A stretch of DNA of 43,485 nucleotides from Streptomyces ureilyticus. Lineage in GTDB: Bacteria; Actinomycetota; Actinomycetes; Streptomycetales; Streptomycetaceae. Where the stretch lies: assembly GCF_011045025.1 (NCBI RefSeq), contig NZ_JAAKZX010000069.1, positions 1-43,485 of the forward strand, written 5' to 3'. Under the pieces are notes generated by a model. That model was not told where the DNA came from and searched no databases. It saw nothing but the letters and a program-made list of their open reading frames with translations. Each line of letters begins with the position of its first letter. Position 1 is the stretch's first letter. This document shows, in pieces, positions 7,215-14,395 of the stretch. Position numbers and translations under genes: made by a program.

Positions 7215-8879
7215 TCAGTGGCTTGCGAGCTCCCCGCTGAGCGTGCCGTGGATCCGTGCGCTGGGTTCGTTCAGGCCGCTGATCTCGACGGTCTTGCCGC
7301 GCTGGGCGTACTTGGTCTCGATGGCGTCCAGGGCCGCGACGGAGGAGGCGTCCCAGATGTGGGCGGCGGAGAGGTCGATGACGACTTGGTCGGGGTCGGT
7401 GGCGTAGTTGAACTGGCCGACGAGGTCGTTGGAGGAGGCGAAGAACAGCTCACCGGTGACCCGGTAGACGACCGTGCTCTCGTCGGGGTCGGTGACGGCG
7501 GTGACCTCGGCGAGGTGGGCGACGCGCTTGGCGAAGATGACCATCGCGGTGATCGAACCGACGACGACGCCGATGGCGAGGTTATGGGTGGCGACCACGC
7601 ACGCGACGGTGATCACCATGACGGTGATCTCTCCGGCCGGCATCCGCCGAAGTGTCTTCGGGGCGATGGAGTGCCAGTCGAAGGTGGCCGCCGACACCAT
7701 GACCATCACCGCGACCAGCGCGGCCATGGGGATGTCGGAGACGACCGGCCCGAAGACGATGCACAGCACCATCAGGAAGGCCCCGGCGAGGAAGGTGGAC
7801 AGGCGGGTGCGGGCGCCGGAGACCCGTACGTTGATCATCGTCTGGCCGATCATCGCGCAGCCGCCCATGCCGCCGAAGAAGCCCGTGACGATGTTGGCGA
7901 CGCCCTGGCCGAGGGACTCGCGGGTCTTGGAGGAGTGGGTGTCGGTGATGTCGTCGACCAGTTTGGCCGTCATCAGCGACTCCATGAGGCCGACCAGGGC
8001 CATGGCGAGTGCGTACGGGGCGATGGTGGTGAGCGTGTCGAGGGTGAACGGCACGTCCGGCAGGCCGGGCACGGGGAGGGAGGAGGGCAGGTCGCCCTTG
8101 TCGCCGACGGTCGGTACGGCGATGCCGGCCGCGATGGTGATGACGGTGAGGATGGCGATCGACACCAGCGGAGCCGGGATCACCGTGGTGACCTTCGGGA
8201 AGAACACCATCAGCGCCAGACCGGCGGCGATAAGCGGGTACACGGGCCAGGGCACGTCCGTCATCTCCGGCACTTGCGCCATGAAGATGAGGATGGCGAG
8301 GGAGTTGACGAAGCCGACCATCACGCTGCGCGGCACGAACCGCATCAGCTTCGCCACCCCGAGCGCGCCGAGGACGATCTGGAAGACGCCGGCGAGGATC
8401 ACGGCGGCGACGAGGTAGCCGAAGCCGTGCTCGCGGTTGAGCGGAGCGATGACCAGGGCGACGGCGCCGGTGGCCGCGGAGATCATGGCGGGACGGCCGC
8501 CGACGATCGCGATGGTCACGGCCATCGTGAACGAGGCGAACAGCCCGACCGCCGGATCGACCCCGGCGATGATCGAGAACGAGATCGCCTCCGGGATCAG
8601 CGCCAGGGCGACCACAAGACCGGCCAGCACCTCGGTACGCCAGACCTTCGGGTCGGACAGCCAGGACGGACGGCGGGGGCCACGCATCCAGGCGGCCGGG
8701 GACAGTGCGGAGGAAGACAAGACGAGGGGAACCTGTCGTGCTCGGGCGCCGCCCGCATCACAGCGGGCGCGCAGGGAGGTGTGGAGGGCGGGGACCGCGC
8801 TCCACGAGGCGAGGTCAGTGGGCGGCACTTCGCTGGGGGCTTCGTCGGCCCCGACACGGCTACGGTCACGGGACGACAT
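7215..8879 (-). CDS. SulP-family anion permease with STAS domain
   Basis: Up to 554 aa. The membrane part starts at EVLAGLVVALALIPEAISFS, a classic SulP first span, and continues with many spans including AISAATGAVALVIAPL-like and GVANIVTGFFGGMGGCAMIG segments. The C-terminus is a STAS domain (VYRVTGELFFASSNDLVGQF, VVIDLSAAHIWDASSVAALD). SulP proteins carry sulfate, bicarbonate or other anions across the membrane. The first 60 residues look non-protein-like, so the real start may be further in, for example ATG 8687 (MRGPRRPSWL) or a TTG at 8720. It is transcribed away from a MerR regulator with a palindrome between them. Confidence 0.92.
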   Translation of the reverse strand: MSSRDRSRVGADEAPSEVPPTDLASWSAVPALHTSLRARCDAGGARARQVPLVLSSSALSPAAWMRGPRRPSWLSDPKVWRTEVLAGLVVALALIPEAISFSIIAGVDPAVGLFASFTMAVTIAIVGGRPAMISAATGAVALVIAPLNREHGFGYLVAAVILAGVFQIVLGALGVAKLMRFVPRSVMVGFVNSLAILIFMAQVPEMTDVPWPVYPLIAAGLALMVFFPKVTTVIPAPLVSIAILTVITIAAGIAVPTVGDKGDLPSSLPVPGLPDVPFTLDTLTTIAPYALAMALVGLMESLMTAKLVDDITDTHSSKTRESLGQGVANIVTGFFGGMGGCAMIGQTMINVRVSGARTRLSTFLAGAFLMVLCIVFGPVVSDIPMAALVAVMVMVSAATFDWHSIAPKTLRRMPAGEITVMVITVACVVATHNLAIGVVVGSITAMVIFAKRVAHLAEVTAVTDPDESTVVYRVTGELFFASSNDLVGQFNYATDPDQVVIDLSAAHIWDASSVAALDAIETKYAQRGKTVEISGLNEPSARIHGTLSGELASH

Positions 8880-8940
8880 CCCGCACCATGGCTCACCATG
8901 GGAACGGACACGGCAGGCGGCCGACCCGACACCAGGGCAA

Positions 8941-8964
8941 CTCTACCCTAACGTTAGAGTAGAG
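8941..8964. promoter_or_regulatory. MerR-type palindromic operator between SulP and MerR genes
   Basis: A 24-bp palindrome centred on AACGTT: CTCTAC-C-CTAACGTTAG-A-GTAGAG, with a single mismatched pair. It lies 50 bases before the MerR start and just upstream of the divergent SulP gene. MerR-family proteins bind such dyads inside promoter spacers and twist them, so this is the natural candidate site for the adjacent regulator (inference from position and symmetry). Confidence 0.7.
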
Positions 8965-9015
8965 ATCGGCGCGGGCCCCCGCGGCAGCGGCGAAAGACGA
9001 GGAAGGGCACCCCGC

Positions 9016-9420
9016 GTGAGCAGCGAGCACATGCAGATCGGCGAGGTCGCCGCACGGACCGAGCTGTCGCTGCGCACCATCCGGCATTACGAGGACACCG
9101 GCCTCGTCATCCCCTCCGCCCGCTCACAGGGCGGCTTCCGCCTCTACACCGAGTCCGACGTGGCCCGCCTGATGGTCATCCGCCGCATGAAGCCCCTCGG
9201 CTTCACCCTCGACGAAATGCGCGCCCTCCTCGATGCCACGGACCGCCTGGACTCCGGCGAGGAACTGCCACCCGAGCAACGTACGGACCTGCTGGAACGA
9301 ATCCGCGGCTTCGAACAGGCCGCACAACAACGGGTCGAGGACCTACGCACCCAGCTGGCCCGCGCGGAGGAGTTCGCAGCCACACTGTCCGCGCGCCTTG
9401 AGCGGACTCCCACTCCCTGA
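9016..9420 (+). CDS. MerR-family transcriptional regulator
   Basis: 134 aa from GTG 9016 (MSSEHMQIGEVA); ATG 9031 is an alternative. The N-terminus is a MerR winged helix: MQIGEVAARTELSLRTIRHY, EDTGLVIPSARSQGGFRLYT, then the second HTH KPLGFTLDEMRALL. A C-terminal coiled-coil dimerisation helix follows (QAAQQRVEDLRTQLARAEEF). There is no Cys cluster, so it is not a metal or SoxR-type sensor. It lies divergent to the SulP gene with a palindrome between, so it most likely controls that transporter and itself. Confidence 0.92.
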   Translation: MSSEHMQIGEVAARTELSLRTIRHYEDTGLVIPSARSQGGFRLYTESDVARLMVIRRMKPLGFTLDEMRALLDATDRLDSGEELPPEQRTDLLERIRGFEQAAQQRVEDLRTQLARAEEFAATLSARLERTPTP

Positions 9421-9436
9421 ACCCGCATACGACGAA

Positions 9437-9457
9437 GGCGGGACCCGAAAACCCGCC
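9437..9457 (+). terminator. Terminator-like hairpin after MerR gene
   Basis: GGCGGG-ACCCGAAAA-CCCGCC, 17 bases after the MerR stop. A second 8-bp inverted repeat (GTTTGGGA/TCCCAAAC, 9478-9506) follows. Streptomyces terminators often lack a U-run. Confidence 0.55.
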
Positions 9458-9640
9458 CGAACTCTACGAACCTTTCAGTTTGGGACCCCCAAGGCGGCTC
9501 CCAAACCACCGCCCAAGCCGCCCACTCCTGTCCTGCTGACGCCCCGGCTCGTCGTCCGGGCGAGCGGCTGAGTCGCCCCGCCGCACCCGCCGCACCCACT
9601 TCACCCTGCCGAACGGCTCCGTAGTCCGTTCAGCCAACAC

Positions 9641-9684
9641 CTGCGATCCCGCTCATAGCCCCCTAGCGCGGCGGCGGATCGCAG
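9641..9684 (+). repeat. Possible left-end palindrome of the TnpB element
   Basis: CTGCGATCC and GGATCGCAG form a perfect 9-bp stem enclosing 26 bases, with an inner 4-bp stem. IS200/IS605 left ends carry a subterminal hairpin, and this one is 46 bases upstream of tnpB. It could instead be an unrelated terminator. Confidence 0.4.
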
Positions 9685-9730
9685 TGCCTTGACCCGCAGG
9701 TTTGATCTTCACCTACTGTTGGGCTAGTTT

Positions 9731-10933
9731 GTGAGAGTGCCCGCGAACCATGCGAAGCGGGCGTTCAAGTACCGCTTCTATCCGACCGATGCGCAGGCAG
9801 CCGAGCTGTCGCGCACGTTCGGTTGCGTGCGCAAGGTCTACAACCTGGCGCTCGCCGCCCGCACCCAGGCCTGGGCGCGGCAGGAGCGGGTCAACTACAA
9901 CGCCACCTCCGCGATGCTGACGGCATGGAAGAAGACCGAGGAACTGGCGTTCCTCAACGAGGTGTCGTCGGTGCCGCTCCAGCAGGCGCTGCGGCACCTG
10001 CAGACCGCGTTCACCCACTTTTTCGCCAAGCGGGCGAACTACCCGCGTTTCAAGTCGCGGAAGAAGTCGCGAAAGAGCGCGGAGTACACCACCAGCGGAT
10101 TCCGCTTCCGCGACGGGGAAGTGACCCTGGCGAAGATGACCGGACCGCTGGACATCGTGTGGTCGAGGCCGCTGCCCCTGGGAGCGAAGCCGTCGACGGT
10201 GACCGTTTCCCAGGACGCGGCCGGACGCTGGTTCGTCTCCCTGCTGTGTGAGGACCCGGCCGTGAAGCCGCTTCCCGCCACCGATGCGGCGGTCGGAATC
10301 GATGTCGGCCTGGACTACCTGCTGACCCTTTCCACCGGGGAGAAGATCGCCAACCCCAGGCACGAACGCCGCGACCGCGCCTGTCTCGCCAAGGCTCAGC
10401 GGGAGCTGTCCCGCAAGGCCAAGGGCGACGGAACCAACCGGGCCAAGGCACGGCGCAAGGTCGCCAAGGTCCACGCCCGGATCGCCGACCGGCGCCGCGA
10501 CATGCTCCACAAACTCACCACTCGGCTCGTGCGTGAAAACCAAACGCTCGTGATCGAAGACCTGACCGTGCGCAACATGGTCAAAAACCACACGCTCGCC
10601 CGGGCCATCTCGGACGCGAGCTGGAGCGAGTTCCGCTCCATGCTGGAGTACAAGGCGGCCTGGTACGGGCGGGAAGTGATCGCGGTGGACCGCTTCTTCC
10701 CCTCCTCCAGGCTGTGCTCCGTCTGCGGCACCTTGCAGGACAAGATGCCGCTCAGCGTCCGCACCTGGACGTGCGACTGCGGTACGACCCACGACCGGGA
10801 CGTGAACGCGGCGAACAACCTTCTGGCCGCCGGGCTGGCGGTGACAGTCTGTGGAGCCGGTGTAAGACCTCAACGGAGAACTCCGGACGGGCAGTCGGCG
10901 ACGAAGCAGAAAACCCCACGGCGCGAGCCGTAG
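9731..10933 (+). CDS. tnpB: TnpB, RNA-guided endonuclease of IS200/IS605 family
   Basis: 400 aa, apparently intact. The N-terminus (AKRAFKYRFYPTDAQAAELS, RTFGCVRKVYNLAL) is the OrfB helix-turn-helix segment. RuvC-like active-site residues are all present: Asp191 in VGIDVGLD, Glu276 in LVIEDL, and the Asp of HDRDVNAANN (355/357). The zinc ribbon is C329-x2-C332 with C348-x-C350. TnpB proteins cleave DNA guided by an RNA derived from the right end of their own element (known for ISDra2 and others). The 3' end of the gene and the hairpin at 10937-10956 would supply that RNA. No tnpA accompanies it. Confidence 0.95.
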   Translation: MRVPANHAKRAFKYRFYPTDAQAAELSRTFGCVRKVYNLALAARTQAWARQERVNYNATSAMLTAWKKTEELAFLNEVSSVPLQQALRHLQTAFTHFFAKRANYPRFKSRKKSRKSAEYTTSGFRFRDGEVTLAKMTGPLDIVWSRPLPLGAKPSTVTVSQDAAGRWFVSLLCEDPAVKPLPATDAAVGIDVGLDYLLTLSTGEKIANPRHERRDRACLAKAQRELSRKAKGDGTNRAKARRKVAKVHARIADRRRDMLHKLTTRLVRENQTLVIEDLTVRNMVKNHTLARAISDASWSEFRSMLEYKAAWYGREVIAVDRFFPSSRLCSVCGTLQDKMPLSVRTWTCDCGTTHDRDVNAANNLLAAGLAVTVCGAGVRPQRRTPDGQSATKQKTPRREP

Positions 10934-10936
10934 GAA

Positions 10937-10966
10937 CCCCCTCATTTACGAGGGGGAGGAAGTCAA
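10937..10966 (+). ncRNA. Right-end hairpin / predicted 3' scaffold of TnpB guide RNA
   Basis: CCCCCTC-ATTTAC-GAGGGGG, a perfect 7-bp stem beginning 3 bases after the tnpB stop, followed by AGGAAGTCAA. By analogy with known TnpB guide RNAs the scaffold would start inside the tnpB 3' end and run through this hairpin to 10966. The guide would be the flanking DNA from 10967 (CATGAAGCAGTTCTTCG). The structure is seen; the RNA is inferred. Confidence 0.6.
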
Positions 10967-10987
10967 CATGAAGCAGTTCTTCGAGTT

Positions 10988-11010
10988 GTCAGTCAGTCAG
11001 TCAGTCAGTC
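10988..11010. repeat. Tetranucleotide repeat (GTCA)n
   Basis: Nearly six copies of GTCA, lying across the stop codon of the lipid kinase gene (TGA at 11007-11005 on the reverse strand). Copy-number change would alter only the 3' untranslated part. Confidence 0.8.
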
Positions 11011-12378
11011 CGAGTCCCAGTCCCGATCCCCGTCACGGCCCAGCGCCAGCCGTGCCACCCGCGGCCAGTCGGCCGCCGCACCGCTCGCCCGTGGCGTGCC
11101 GGGGCGACGGCGTGGCACGCGGACCCGGAGTGCCCCGGGCGCGCTGCGGCACACGACGGGTGACGGCAGAACGACGTGCTCTCCGTCGATGCCGACCGGG
11201 AGGGTGTCCGTGTCGGCTTCGACGACGACTTCCCCGGCGCTCAGCCGGACGAGTCCCCCGGAGCGCGGACCGCGCACCATGCGCGCCGCCTGAGCGGTGT
11301 TGCCGACCCGCACGCACACCACACCGAGGAGTCCCGAGTCCAGCCGCTCCCTGCGCCCCGGACGGGCCGCGTCGACGGCACGTCCGTAGGGATTGTTGCT
11401 GACGAGCAGCGCCTGAAGTCCGTCGACGTACGTCCGGTCGGCCCGCGTCCGCAGCCTGGGCGCGTCCTCGCCGGTGAGGAGGCCGGGGAGGGTGCGCAGG
11501 GTCGTGCGGGCTTTGGCGTCCCGGTACGCGGGGTCGGTGACGACGGACGCGTACGTGCCGAACGAGGCGTTGTTGACGAAGACGCGGTCCGCTGCGTATC
11601 CGAGGTCGATGCGGAGTTCGACGCCGTGGGTCAGGGCTTCCAGGGCTGCCGCCGGATCGTCGCGGTCGAGGCCGAGGTCGAGGGCGAAGTGGTTGCGGGT
11701 ACCCGCGGGAACAACCACGAAGGGCAGGTCGTGGCGTGCCGCGACCTCGGCCACCAGCGCCTGGGTGCCGTCGCCGCCTGCCACCGCCAGGAGATCGGCT
11801 CCCTCGGTGACGGCCTGCCGGGCCAGTTCGGTGACGTCCTGGTGCCGGCCCACGTCGAGCAGGACCACACGGCAGCCCGCGGCCCGGGCCTTCTCCACCA
11901 GGTCGAAACGACCCACCTTGCCGCCCCCGGAGCGCGGATTCATGAGGACCCAGGGGGCGCGGGGCGTCTCGGTGACAGCCTGTTCGGAGGCGGTGTGACC
12001 AGGTGCCAGAGCCGTACGTGCCGCTGTGAGGGCCAGTACCCACAGGGCCAGGGACACCAAGGCCGGCCCCAGCATGCCGAACGTGGCGAACAGTGCGAGG
12101 ACAGCGAGCGGCGCGGTCACCGACAGGGCGGCGCCGAGCGCACGGACCACTCCGGTGTGCGCCAGCGTCCACCACACCCCGACGGCCGCGAGCGCCAGCC
12201 CGGCGATGCCGACCAGTGCCCACAGCACGCTCCGCAGACCGGCCGCCACGAGCGGCACCAGGATGCTCCCCAGCAGGGCGAGCACGGCGAGGCGAGCCCG
12301 TCCGGCACGGCCCTCGCGCACCGTTGCGGTCCCCGCCTCGCCCGGTCCTCTCGCGTTCCCGTCGCCGTGTGGTCCCAC
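11005..12378 (-). CDS. Diacylglycerol/lipid kinase family protein with N-terminal membrane domain
   Basis: 457 aa from GTG 12378, preceded by AGGAGAAGGG. Residues 28-120 hold about four membrane spans. From 143 on is a DAGK catalytic domain: NPRSGGGK (147-154), the nucleotide-binding GGDGT (201-205), VPAGTRNHFALDLGL and FVNNASFGTYA. Proteins of this family phosphorylate diacylglycerol or related lipids with ATP, and the YegS/DgkB type in bacteria recycles lipid. The fused membrane domain would hold the enzyme at its substrate. The gene follows the DUF7144 gene by 22 bases, in the same direction. Confidence 0.88.
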   Translation of the reverse strand: MGPHGDGNARGPGEAGTATVREGRAGRARLAVLALLGSILVPLVAAGLRSVLWALVGIAGLALAAVGVWWTLAHTGVVRALGAALSVTAPLAVLALFATFGMLGPALVSLALWVLALTAARTALAPGHTASEQAVTETPRAPWVLMNPRSGGGKVGRFDLVEKARAAGCRVVLLDVGRHQDVTELARQAVTEGADLLAVAGGDGTQALVAEVAARHDLPFVVVPAGTRNHFALDLGLDRDDPAAALEALTHGVELRIDLGYAADRVFVNNASFGTYASVVTDPAYRDAKARTTLRTLPGLLTGEDAPRLRTRADRTYVDGLQALLVSNNPYGRAVDAARPGRRERLDSGLLGVVCVRVGNTAQAARMVRGPRSGGLVRLSAGEVVVEADTDTLPVGIDGEHVVLPSPVVCRSAPGALRVRVPRRRPGTPRASGAAADWPRVARLALGRDGDRDWDSD

Positions 12379-12400
12379 CCGTCGGCCCTTCTCCTGTGCC

Positions 12401-12868
12401 TCACACCTTGTGCGGCGGGCGCTCCTCGGACAGTGGGCGCTCCTCGGACAGGTCGAAGAGGTTGTCGCGCTGGACCACGCACAGGGCCCAGATGATGAAG
12501 CCCGAGAGCGCGATCATCACGATCGACCACACCGGGTAGTACGGCAGGGAGAGGAAGTTGGCGATGATGACGAGTCCGGCGATGGCCACGCCGGCGACAC
12601 GCGCCCACACCGAGACCTTGAGCAGCCCGATGCTGACGATCACGGCGACCGCGCCCAGAGCGAGGTGGACCCAGCCCCAGCCGGTCAGGTCGAACTCGAA
12701 CACGTACTGGCGCGTCGTGACGAAGATGTCGTCCTCGGCGATGGCCATGATGCCCCGGAAGATGTCGAGCAGGCCGACGAGAAAGAGCATCACGGCCGCG
12801 AAGACCGTCAGGCCGGTTGCCCATTCCTGCTTCGCCGTAGGTTCCGGCCGGGTGTGTGTTGCGGTCAT
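12401..12868 (-). CDS. DUF7144-type four-span membrane protein
   Basis: 155 aa. Four hydrophobic spans (WATGLTVFAAVMLFLVGLLD, WGWVHLALGAVAVIVSIGLL, VAGVAIAGLVIIANFLSLPY, SIVMIALSGFIIWALCVV) with the conserved R-G-I-M-A and F-D-L-T-G-W-G-W-x-H pattern seen in actinobacterial members. Function unknown. The C-terminal tail SEERPLSEERPP results from an 18-bp tandem duplication (12417-12452). It stands at the head of a two-gene unit with the lipid kinase. Confidence 0.82.
   Translation of the reverse strand: MTATHTRPEPTAKQEWATGLTVFAAVMLFLVGLLDIFRGIMAIAEDDIFVTTRQYVFEFDLTGWGWVHLALGAVAVIVSIGLLKVSVWARVAGVAIAGLVIIANFLSLPYYPVWSIVMIALSGFIIWALCVVQRDNLFDLSEERPLSEERPPHKV
12417..12452. repeat. 18-bp tandem duplication in the DUF7144 gene
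   Basis: Two adjacent copies of GGGCGCTCCTCGGACAG followed by T or G, encoding the repeated SEERP tail. The frame is preserved. Confidence 0.85.
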
Positions 12869-12898
12869 CTTGCGCCTCGATTCGGGGTGTGCGGATGC

Positions 12899-13366
12899 TC
12901 AGCGACCGGGGGTGCGGACGGTGGAGCCGGCGTGCTCCGCCGGGCCGTGGCCGGTCAGGACCAGTTCCTTGGCCCTGCGGAACTCCTCGTCCGTGATGTC
13001 GCCGCGGGCGCGGATCTCGGACAGCTTGCTGAGTTCGTCGGCGCTGCTGGGTCGGCCCATGCCGCCTGCGGCCTCCCTGATGTGGGCGTCGAAGGCCTCC
13101 TGCTGGGCTCGGGCCTGCGCTATCTCCCGGTGGCCCATGTGCTTGCCGCGGGCGATCACGTAGACGAAGACGCCCAGGAAGGGCAGCAGGATGGTGAACA
13201 CCAGCCAGCCGGCTTTCGCCCACCCGCTCATCGCGTCATCGCGGAAGATGTCGACGACGATGCGGAAGAGCAGGACGAACCACATGATCCACAGGAAGAA
13301 CAGGAGCATGCTCCAGAAGACGCTCAGCAGGGGATAGTCGTACGCCAGGTACGTCTGCGCGCTCAT
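12899..13366 (-). CDS. PLDc_N/SHOCT domain membrane protein
   Basis: 155 aa from ATG 13366 (MSAQTYLAYDYPLLSVFWSM). Two spans, LLSVFWSMLLFFLWIMWFVL and AGWLVFTILLPFLGVFVYVI, correspond to the phospholipase-D N-terminal type hairpin. A linker helix and a C-terminal SHOCT motif follow: DELSKLSEIRARGDITDEEF then RRAKELVL. The frame stays open upstream to 13474, but the earlier residues are not protein-like. SHOCT is a short C-terminal module found in many bacterial membrane or stress proteins; its role is unproven. Confidence 0.86.
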   Translation of the reverse strand: MSAQTYLAYDYPLLSVFWSMLLFFLWIMWFVLLFRIVVDIFRDDAMSGWAKAGWLVFTILLPFLGVFVYVIARGKHMGHREIAQARAQQEAFDAHIREAAGGMGRPSSADELSKLSEIRARGDITDEEFRRAKELVLTGHGPAEHAGSTVRTPGR

Positions 13367-13445
13367 GTCTCGTCTCCGTCCCGGGCGCTCGCCCGGCCGC
13401 CGTTGTGTGCTGTCTTCAGCGTGTGCACGGCCAGGGCCGGTTGGC

Positions 13446-13464
13446 CTCACCCGATGCGGGTGAG
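13446..13464 (-). terminator. Terminator-like hairpin downstream of YihY gene
   Basis: CTCACCC-GATGC-GGGTGAG, a perfect 7-bp stem 47 bases beyond the YihY stop (reverse strand) and upstream of the SHOCT gene. It probably ends the YihY transcript. Confidence 0.6.
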
Positions 13465-13510
13465 CGTGCGGCAACCCAGTGGCCGCGGTTGACGCGCTCC
13501 GACGGCCGGG

Positions 13511-14392
13511 TCAGGGGGCGATCTCTCCACGGCCGCGGGGTGCGGCGGCCGACCGGTACCAAGTGGTCGAGGCGACGTACTCGCCGAGGGCCAGGCCTGA
13601 GACGGCTACGAGGAAGACGGCGATCAGCCAGGAAAGGAAGGTGAAGACGGGGCCCAGGGGGCCGAACTCGTCCAGGCTTCGCTCCATGGCCGCGGGCACC
13701 GCCAGGCGGGCGGCCCGGCTCAGCAGGACCGTACCGGACCTGGCCAGCAGCGCTCCCGGCAGCAGGCTCCGCCAGCCGATCCGGCCGCCCAGCAGCAGAT
13801 GCTGGGACCACCACCACAACAGCGTCGCCGAGAGCAGAGACAGCACCAGCGCGGTCACCGGGCCGGCGCCGAAGCCGCTGCGCAGCGGCGCCTGGAGCAG
13901 GAGGAAGCCCAGCCAGACGACCAGCCACAGCAGCCAGCGCCAGACCGCGGTCCGCACCGGGGCACGCGGCAGGCGCCAGCACCGCTCGCACACCGCCTGA
14001 AGCGCCCGGCTGAACGCCGTGGCCGACACCAGTGTCACCACGACGCCCACGGCTCCGGCGGCGTCCCGTGGTGTGCCGGTCGCGGAGAAGACCTGGCGCA
14101 GTTCGTCGAGGGTGTCGCCGCGCACCCCCAGAACCGCACGGAGGGAGTCGGCCAGCAGGTCCTTCATCCAGCCGGGGGCGAACGCCGCGACGGTCATCAG
14201 CAACGGAAGTGCGGTGAGGAACGCCTGCGCGGCGAGCCGTACGGAGCCCTCCACGACGTTGAGGGCCGACAGGCGGGACAGCAGCCGGGCTGCGGCTCCG
14301 GACCGCAGGGCCGCCGATACCCGCGCGGCCCTGTGCCTGCGGGACGCCGGGTGCCTGCGGGCCGTGCGTCCGGGGCCGGGCTTCCCGACCAT
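13511..14392 (-). CDS. YihY/BrkB-family inner membrane protein
   Basis: 293 aa with five to six spans. The family pattern is clear: NVVEGSVRLAAQAFLTALPL near the N-terminus, GVVVTLVSATAFSRALQAVC in the middle, and YVASTTWYRSAAA at the end. The family was once called ribonuclease BN by mistake and is of uncertain transport or envelope function. Its start is 3 bases after the stop of the upstream 452-aa membrane protein, which suggests coupled translation. No good ribosome-binding site of its own is visible. Confidence 0.84.
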   Translation of the reverse strand: MVGKPGPGRTARRHPASRRHRAARVSAALRSGAAARLLSRLSALNVVEGSVRLAAQAFLTALPLLMTVAAFAPGWMKDLLADSLRAVLGVRGDTLDELRQVFSATGTPRDAAGAVGVVVTLVSATAFSRALQAVCERCWRLPRAPVRTAVWRWLLWLVVWLGFLLLQAPLRSGFGAGPVTALVLSLLSATLLWWWSQHLLLGGRIGWRSLLPGALLARSGTVLLSRAARLAVPAAMERSLDEFGPLGPVFTFLSWLIAVFLVAVSGLALGEYVASTTWYRSAAAPRGRGEIAP

Positions 14393-14395
14393 GGC

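Larger units (their letters stand above)
9421..9730. other. Non-coding stretch between merR and tnpB
   Basis: No credible gene. Besides the two hairpins near the merR stop it holds a 9-bp inverted repeat CTGCGATCC (9641-9649) / GGATCGCAG (9676-9684) with an inner CGCT/AGCG stem, which could be the subterminal palindrome of the left end of the TnpB element. A TTTGAT hexamer sits at 9701-9706, 24 bases before the tnpB start. Confidence 0.5.
9707..10966 (+). mobile_element. IS1341-type (IS200/IS605, tnpB only) element
   Basis: The element consists of an intact tnpB and a right-end hairpin ending in GTCAA at 10962-10966, without tnpA. The right boundary is supported by the hairpin and the usual TCAA end. 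The left boundary is uncertain: it is placed here after a TTTGAT target-like hexamer, but may lie upstream of the 9641-9684 palindrome. Such elements need a TnpA supplied in trans to move. Confidence 0.65.

Noticed and set aside
6381..8951. An 856-codon forward frame over the transglutaminase and SulP genes
   Set aside because: Low-complexity Asp/Gly/His/Arg composition; antisense to two recognisable proteins.
9701..9706. TTTGAT as the firm left boundary of the TnpB element
   Set aside because: A larger palindrome lies further left (9641-9684), so the true left end cannot be fixed without an empty site.
10988..11010. Phase-variable tetranucleotide repeat in the lipid kinase gene
   Set aside because: The stop codon comes at the first repeat on the coding strand, so copy change cannot shift the reading frame.
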